Assembly (NCBI RefSeq): GCF_014697375.1
Contig: NZ_JACJRS010000005.1
Span: forward strand, 38,497-102,496
Direction: 5' to 3'
Length of the DNA stretch: 64,000 nt
Source of the DNA: Phormidium sp. FACHB-1136
GTDB taxonomy: Bacteria; Cyanobacteriota; Cyanobacteriia; Phormidesmidales; Phormidesmidaceae
The notes under the pieces are model-generated. The model was not told the DNA's origin and searched no databases. It was given only the letters and a program-made list of their open reading frames with translations. The position numbers and the translations under genes are program-made. Shown one piece after another: positions 60,048 through 64,000 of this stretch (position 1 is the stretch's first letter; each line of letters starts with the position of its first letter).

Positions 60048-61721
60048 ATGGGTAAGCAGGGCCAGGGGACGCCACTCTCCCCGTCACTTGTTCCTTCATC
60101 CTGGCCACAAAAGCGGCGGCTGTTGCGCTGGGTGAAGATCGTCCTCGGTGTGGGAATGATGGGCGGGTTAGGGGCACAGCCCGGACTGGCCCTTTCCACC
60201 TCGGTGGGATCGGAAGGGATTGATGCCCGCCGTCTCCATGGAGAACCCTACGGCCTCACTGGGGGAAAAATTGCCATCGGCCAAGTGGAAATTGGTCGTC
60301 CGGGGCGGTTTGGTTTGGATAAGGGAACGCCTTCCCCCGTGGCGGTGTGGCGGGTGTTGCAGCTAGACCGCTGGGCCACGGCCAACGACTTTGTGGATGG
60401 CCATGCCGCCAATGTGGCCAGTGTGATGATTAGCCAAGACAAAACCCTGACCGGAGTAGCTCCAGAGGCGTTGCTCTATGCTGGGGCGGTGGGCGAATTG
60501 GACGGTAGCCGCAGTGCCCAGCCGGAGGAATGTTTGACCACCCAGGCCGTGGCCACCCAAAACAGCGGTGATGTGCGGGCCTTGAACTTTAGTTTTGGTG
60601 AGCCCCTCCGGCGCGATCCTCGCCCTAACCCGGTGCTGGATGGCAACGCCCTGCTGACCCAGTGTATCGATTGGTTGTCGCGGCACCATGGGGCACTCTA
60701 TGTGATTGCGGGCAACCAGGGCCGGGGCGGCATTCCCATCCCCACGGATAACTTCAATGGCCTCAACATTGCCTACTCCCGCCGTGATGCCGATGGCCGC
60801 TTCACCCGATTGGATCAGGCCAACCTGGGCAGCGAACCCACGGTGCGATCTCCCCGTTCCCCCAATCCCGAAACCAATGTGGGGGCGCGGCGTTCCATCA
60901 CCCTCGTTGCTCCGGGTCACGAGATTGAAATGTTTGACCCCGATGGGCGGCGGCGCATCTCCAGCGGCACTAGCTTTGCCGCCCCCCATGTGGTGGGCAC
61001 CCTCGCCCTGATGCAGCAGTTGGTAGATCGGCAAATTCGGGCTGGGCTGAGCAACTGGTCGGTCAACGGACGACACCCCATGGTGATGAAGGCGGCCCTG
61101 ATGAACGCTGCCGACAAACTGGAGGACAACGGCGACGGGCTGCGCCTGGGCATGGCCCGTACTTTGGTCGATAGTAGCAACCGCCCCTGGACAGACGCCG
61201 ACGCCTACCGCGACCGCAAAATCCCCCTCCACAGCGACCTCGGTACCGGACATCTGAACGCCTACCGCGCCTACCAGCAGCTTTTGCCCGGAGCCTTTGG
61301 CCCAGAGGGCACCATCCCCGTCGTGGGATGGAACTTGGCGGAGGTAGATCGGGCGGGCACCTCGGTGCATGATTATGTCTTTGCCGAGCCGCTTCGGGGC
61401 GGCGGCTACCTCTCAGCAACCCTAGCCTGGGAACGGGTGGTCAACCTGGTAGACGACAACGGCAACGGCCTCTACGACATCGGCGAAAGCTTCCAGGATC
61501 AGGGGCTCAACGACCTCAACCTCTACCTGATGCCCGCCGACAGCGACGATCTCAGCCAAAGCCTCTGGTCATCCGTGAGCGAGGTGGACAGCGTGGAGCA
61601 CATTTTCTATCAAATTCCGGAAACCGGACGCTACAAGCTGAGGGTAATCTATCAGCGACAGGTTCACAATCAACCCACCCAGCCCTACGGGTTGGCCTGG
61701 TGGGCGGTGTCGGCCCCTTAG
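60048..61721 (+). CDS. Subtilase-like peptidase with glutamate at the aspartate position
   Basis: The 557-residue exported protein (signal peptide about residues 22-50) has S8 features: AIGQVEIGRPG at the first active-site segment, DGHAANVASVM for the histidine (H119), VIAGNQG for the oxyanion asparagine and ISSGTSFAAPHVVG for the serine. In subtilases the first segment carries aspartate (DTG); here E81 occupies that place. The C-terminal part contains a beta domain (AEPLRGGGYLSATLAW). Start 60048 has AGGA nine bases upstream; TTG 60000 would add 16 residues. Confidence 0.8.
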   Translation: MGKQGQGTPLSPSLVPSSWPQKRRLLRWVKIVLGVGMMGGLGAQPGLALSTSVGSEGIDARRLHGEPYGLTGGKIAIGQVEIGRPGRFGLDKGTPSPVAVWRVLQLDRWATANDFVDGHAANVASVMISQDKTLTGVAPEALLYAGAVGELDGSRSAQPEECLTTQAVATQNSGDVRALNFSFGEPLRRDPRPNPVLDGNALLTQCIDWLSRHHGALYVIAGNQGRGGIPIPTDNFNGLNIAYSRRDADGRFTRLDQANLGSEPTVRSPRSPNPETNVGARRSITLVAPGHEIEMFDPDGRRRISSGTSFAAPHVVGTLALMQQLVDRQIRAGLSNWSVNGRHPMVMKAALMNAADKLEDNGDGLRLGMARTLVDSSNRPWTDADAYRDRKIPLHSDLGTGHLNAYRAYQQLLPGAFGPEGTIPVVGWNLAEVDRAGTSVHDYVFAEPLRGGGYLSATLAWERVVNLVDDNGNGLYDIGESFQDQGLNDLNLYLMPADSDDLSQSLWSSVSEVDSVEHIFYQIPETGRYKLRVIYQRQVHNQPTQPYGLAWWAVSAP

Positions 61722-61758
61722 AATGCTTGAGGCCAAGACATATAGCGAATTTCACTCA

Positions 61759-61894
61759 GTTCAAGGGCATCGCGATGATCCCCCACCCCCCTTAATAAGG
61801 GGGGTACAGAGTGAAACTTAGACAGCCAGGTACCGGGGGATCGAGAACGGATCAACGGTGTACCTCCCTCAAGGGATCATCGCTATGGGTGAAC
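61759..61894. repeat. Palindromic element with a G/C hairpin at its centre
   Basis: GTTCA...CATCGCGATGATCCC (61759-61783) is mirrored by GGGATCATCGCTATGGGTGA-AC (61873-61894). Between them lies a perfect 19-base hairpin CCCCCCTTAATAAGGGGGG (61786-61804). The structure resembles a small insertion unit or a pair of nested terminators after the subtilase. It lies right before the AT-rich methyltransferase gene. Confidence 0.6.
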
Positions 61895-61953
61895 CAGTCA
61901 TGTTGCCTCTAGTTCATCTCCGCTATAATTCACCCCTATGTCTTCACTGACAT

Positions 61954-62904
61954 GTGAGCTTTAGGATGAAAAAACGTGCTATCTGCAATCGAACACTGAC
62001 ATGTTCAGACCAAGAGCTACTGGAATTAAGTCGTTATTTATTAACCCTTAATTCCCAAGTTGGCGTTGATGACATCAACGGAAGAGTGATTCAGCAAGAC
62101 TTCTTTGATGTAGCGCAATATTTACCCAAGGAGTCTATTGACCTGTTGATCATGGATCCTCCTTACAACTTATCAAAGAACTATAATGGCCATCTCTTTA
62201 AAGAAAAAGAGAAAGGAGCGTATCAGGATTGGTTTTTATCTGTTCTAGAGTTGGTCAAACCCTTACTTAAAACCACTGCAACAATCTACGTTTGCTCCGA
62301 CTGGAAAACATCTATTATTATTGCCCCGTTGCTTGAGCAAGAATTTTACGTTCGCAGTCGAGTGGCGTGGGAACGAGAAAAGGGGCGAGGCTCAAAATCA
62401 AACTGGAAAAATAATACTGAGGATATCTGGTTTTGTACCGTTACAGATAAATACATATTTAATGTCGATGCTGTTAAGCAAAAACGAAAGGTCATTGCTC
62501 CATACAGACATAAAGACGGCCAGCCAAAAGATTGGCAAGAAGAAGAGGATGGTAATTTTCGATTGACCTATCCGTCCAATATATGGACAGATATAAGTAT
62601 CCCATTTTGGTCAATGCCTGAAAACACAGATCATCCAACACAAAAACCGGAAAAGCTAATTGCCAAATTAATTCTTGCAAGTTCTAAGCCTGGTGATCTA
62701 GTATTCGATCCGTTCCTTGGGAGCGGAACTACGGCAGTCGTTGCGAAGAAGCTTGATCGAAGTTTTGCTGGAATTGAACTAAACCAGGAGTATTGTTGCT
62801 GGGCTTTGAAACGCCTAAACCTAGCAGAAAAAGATGCTTCTATTCAAGGTTATGTAGACGGCATATTTTGGGAGAGGAATACATTAAGTAAGCGATCCAA
62901 GTAA
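61954..62904 (+). CDS. DNA methyltransferase (N4/N6 type), orphan
   Basis: The 316-residue protein has the catalytic motif MDPPYNLSKNYNGHLF (motif IV, DPPY, about residue 68) before the SAM-binding motif LVFDPFLGSGTTAVVAKKL (about residue 250), the order of the beta class. QKPEKLIAKLILAS lies just before motif I. DPPY fits N6-adenine or N4-cytosine methylation. No restriction enzyme gene is adjacent. The gene is AT-rich compared with its neighbours, suggesting transfer. GTG 61954 is the outer start; ATG 61966 is also plausible. Confidence 0.88.
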   Translation: MSFRMKKRAICNRTLTCSDQELLELSRYLLTLNSQVGVDDINGRVIQQDFFDVAQYLPKESIDLLIMDPPYNLSKNYNGHLFKEKEKGAYQDWFLSVLELVKPLLKTTATIYVCSDWKTSIIIAPLLEQEFYVRSRVAWEREKGRGSKSNWKNNTEDIWFCTVTDKYIFNVDAVKQKRKVIAPYRHKDGQPKDWQEEEDGNFRLTYPSNIWTDISIPFWSMPENTDHPTQKPEKLIAKLILASSKPGDLVFDPFLGSGTTAVVAKKLDRSFAGIELNQEYCCWALKRLNLAEKDASIQGYVDGIFWERNTLSKRSK

Positions 62905-62969
62905 GGTGAACTATTGGTGAGATCGCACGAGTTTGGTTTTATCGTATCGATACTTTAGGAGTTTATTCC

Positions 62970-63722
62970 ATGGTTGACTACGCCTTGGCCCTGACCTGTG
63001 CTCGCCTATGCGAGGAAATTTATCGCGACTTTAGCGGGCTGCGGTTTTCCGCCTATCCCGATGTGGAACCCACCTTCATCGAAAGCCAAGATCAGGGGTT
63101 CACCGATACCCAGGCAGTGGTGCTGAATAAGCTCAGTAGTGATCGCCTGTACCTTGTCTTTCGGGGCTCAGATAAATCCATCGACTGGATGAACAATGTT
63201 CAGTTTCGCCAGCAGATCTACCCCTACGGTGACAGCACCACCGATGTTCGCTTCCACCAGGGCTTTATGACCGCCTACTTTGCAGTGCGAGATCGGCTAC
63301 TGGAAACCCTGTCCACCTTCACCGGGCAGCAGGTCGTCGTCACTGGACACAGCCTCGGCGGTGCCCTGGCCACCATCGCCGCCCTCGATCTCCAGTACAA
63401 TTTTGGCCGAGCCAACGATCTCAACTTTATCGTCAACACCTTTGGCGCACCCCGCGTCGGCAACCAGGCCCAGGTCGAGTCCTACAATCGTCGGGTGCCC
63501 AACAGCCAGCGCTTTATCCACGGGTGGGATGTGGTCACCCGCGTCCCCCGCGAATGGCAAGGATTCGCCCATGTGGATCAGGCCATCCAGCTTGGCTCCC
63601 GCTTCACCTGGCGCATCCTCAGCCGCCGTTTTAGCGACCATTCCATCGCCGCCTACGTTGCTGCCCTGGAGGAACCTGCCCCCGTCGCCGCCCCCCAGGC
63701 CATCGGCCAAGCCCTGCAATAA
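62970..63722 (+). CDS. Class 3 lipase-like alpha/beta hydrolase
   Basis: The 250-residue protein shows the Lipase_3 pattern: RLYLVFRGSDKSIDWMNN, VRFHQGFMTAYFAV, the nucleophile elbow VTGHSLGGALATIAAL (about residue 130) and NTFGAPRVGN. The catalytic aspartate and histidine candidates are in GWDVVTRVP and SDHSIAAYV. There is no signal peptide. A good AGGAG ribosome site precedes the ATG. Likely an esterase or lipase of cytoplasmic location; substrate unknown. Confidence 0.85.
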   Translation: MVDYALALTCARLCEEIYRDFSGLRFSAYPDVEPTFIESQDQGFTDTQAVVLNKLSSDRLYLVFRGSDKSIDWMNNVQFRQQIYPYGDSTTDVRFHQGFMTAYFAVRDRLLETLSTFTGQQVVVTGHSLGGALATIAALDLQYNFGRANDLNFIVNTFGAPRVGNQAQVESYNRRVPNSQRFIHGWDVVTRVPREWQGFAHVDQAIQLGSRFTWRILSRRFSDHSIAAYVAALEEPAPVAAPQAIGQALQ

Positions 63723-63822
63723 CCCCAACCGAAGCAACACCTAATCAAACGACTTGCAGGCTTTGGCTTAACCCGAACTGGGGTTAAGTACACACAAGCT
63801 ATCGATGCTGACCTTGCCAGGG

Positions 63823-63895
63823 ATTGATCCCCCCTAGCCCCCCTTGAAAAGGGGGGAACCGGAGTCAAAGTCCCCCTTTTCAAGGGGGATTTAGC
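63823..63895 (+). repeat. Family A repeat, copy 3
   Basis: CCCCCCTTGAAAAGGGGGG and CCCCCTTTTCAAGGGGG hairpins joined by AACCGGAGTCAAAGT, matching the unit at 36487-36570 in the same orientation. The flanking AGTACACACAAG (about 63788) is also shared. It separates the lipase from the truncated gene at the window end. Confidence 0.8.
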
Positions 63896-63904
63896 AGGGT
63901 GGTT

Positions 63905-64000
63905 TTATGTTAGCCAGCGAAAAACTTTCTGCACTTGATTAGCCAGTAACCGCATGGCCTCAGGCACCGTTCGAGTTCCCATCCGTCGGGCCAGAGTAAA
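63905..64000 (-). CDS. C-terminal part of a gene cut by the window end
   Basis: A minus-strand frame enters at the window edge and ends at TAA (63905-63907), giving 31 residues: FTLARRMGTRTVPEAMRLLA continuing NQVQKVFRWLT. The amphipathic ending looks like a real C-terminal helix, but no family can be named. Confidence 0.45.
   Translation of the reverse strand, partial: FTLARRMGTRTVPEAMRLLANQVQKVFRWLT

Noticed and set aside
1..64000. tRNA, rRNA or riboswitch
   Set aside because: GTTCGA-type arms were seen only inside protein genes, without matching acceptor stems, and no conserved RNA leader was recognised.

Overview
The window is chromosomal DNA from a GC-rich cyanobacterium. The evidence is ferredoxin-dependent NirA and NarB, VIPP1, a valyl-tRNA synthetase carrying the cyanobacterial CAAD membrane domain, a GG-hydrolase-like protein, a DUF6464 protein, pentapeptide and SLH proteins, and many short intergenic palindromes of the kind common in filamentous cyanobacteria. 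No rRNA, tRNA, CRISPR array or complete transposase was recognised. The octamer HIP1 (GCGATCGC) was not noticed by eye.

Layout. 1-2.5 kb: SLH envelope protein, an exported unknown and a PsiE-like membrane protein. 2.5-8.3 kb: nitrate assimilation (narB, nirA, and a divergent HEAT-repeat protein that may be the NirB-type partner), without a transporter or narM between the reductases. 8.3-10.3 kb: a MerR-like regulator translationally coupled to a VWA-domain protein. 10.5-11.8 kb: pyruvate dehydrogenase E2. 11.9-21.4 kb: an unusual envelope block. It has an exported formylglycine-generating enzyme at one end and an exported cysteine-type sulfatase at the other. Between them lie four DUF202 proteins (one fused to a BASS-type transporter), DUF1622, a major facilitator and a YqhA-like protein, several with overlapping start and stop codons. 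21.8-26.5 kb: GH13 alpha-amylase and probable glucosylglycerol hydrolase. 26.8-31.3 kb: CPD photolyase, then a small accessory island (UPF0175/DUF3368 toxin-antitoxin pair and an AT-rich J-domain/HNH gene pair). 31.7-42.8 kb: housekeeping and signalling genes (acyltransferase, aminotransferase, GGDEF, VIPP1, zinc peptidase, pentapeptide, rhomboid, xseA). 42.8-45.6 kb: a repeat-rich stretch with a MITE-like element, a PD-(D/E)XK-like protein and a tail-duplicated membrane protein. 45.7-48.2 kb: methyltransferase and type IV pilin. 48.2-53.8 kb: a cassette bounded by a displaced copy of the valS 3' end and holding a nonsense-interrupted CHASE/PAS/GGDEF gene, an orphan UPF0175 protein and a ClC channel. 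53.8-64 kb: valS-CAAD, a coiled-coil/TPR protein, a subtilase with an altered triad, an orphan DNA methyltransferase, a lipase, and the end of a truncated gene.

Three themes stand out. First, the sulfatase/FGE/DUF202-BASS block reads like an envelope system for sulfated or anionic substrates and is the best candidate for an undescribed multi-gene function. Second, 3' ends of genes are duplicated next to accessory cassettes (phrA, valS, and the 44.2 kb gene), which suggests a recurring insertion or recombination route. Third, several families of short palindromes occupy most long intergenic gaps and in places supply the C-termini of proteins. Assignments rest on reading motifs in the translated sequence; no database search was made.
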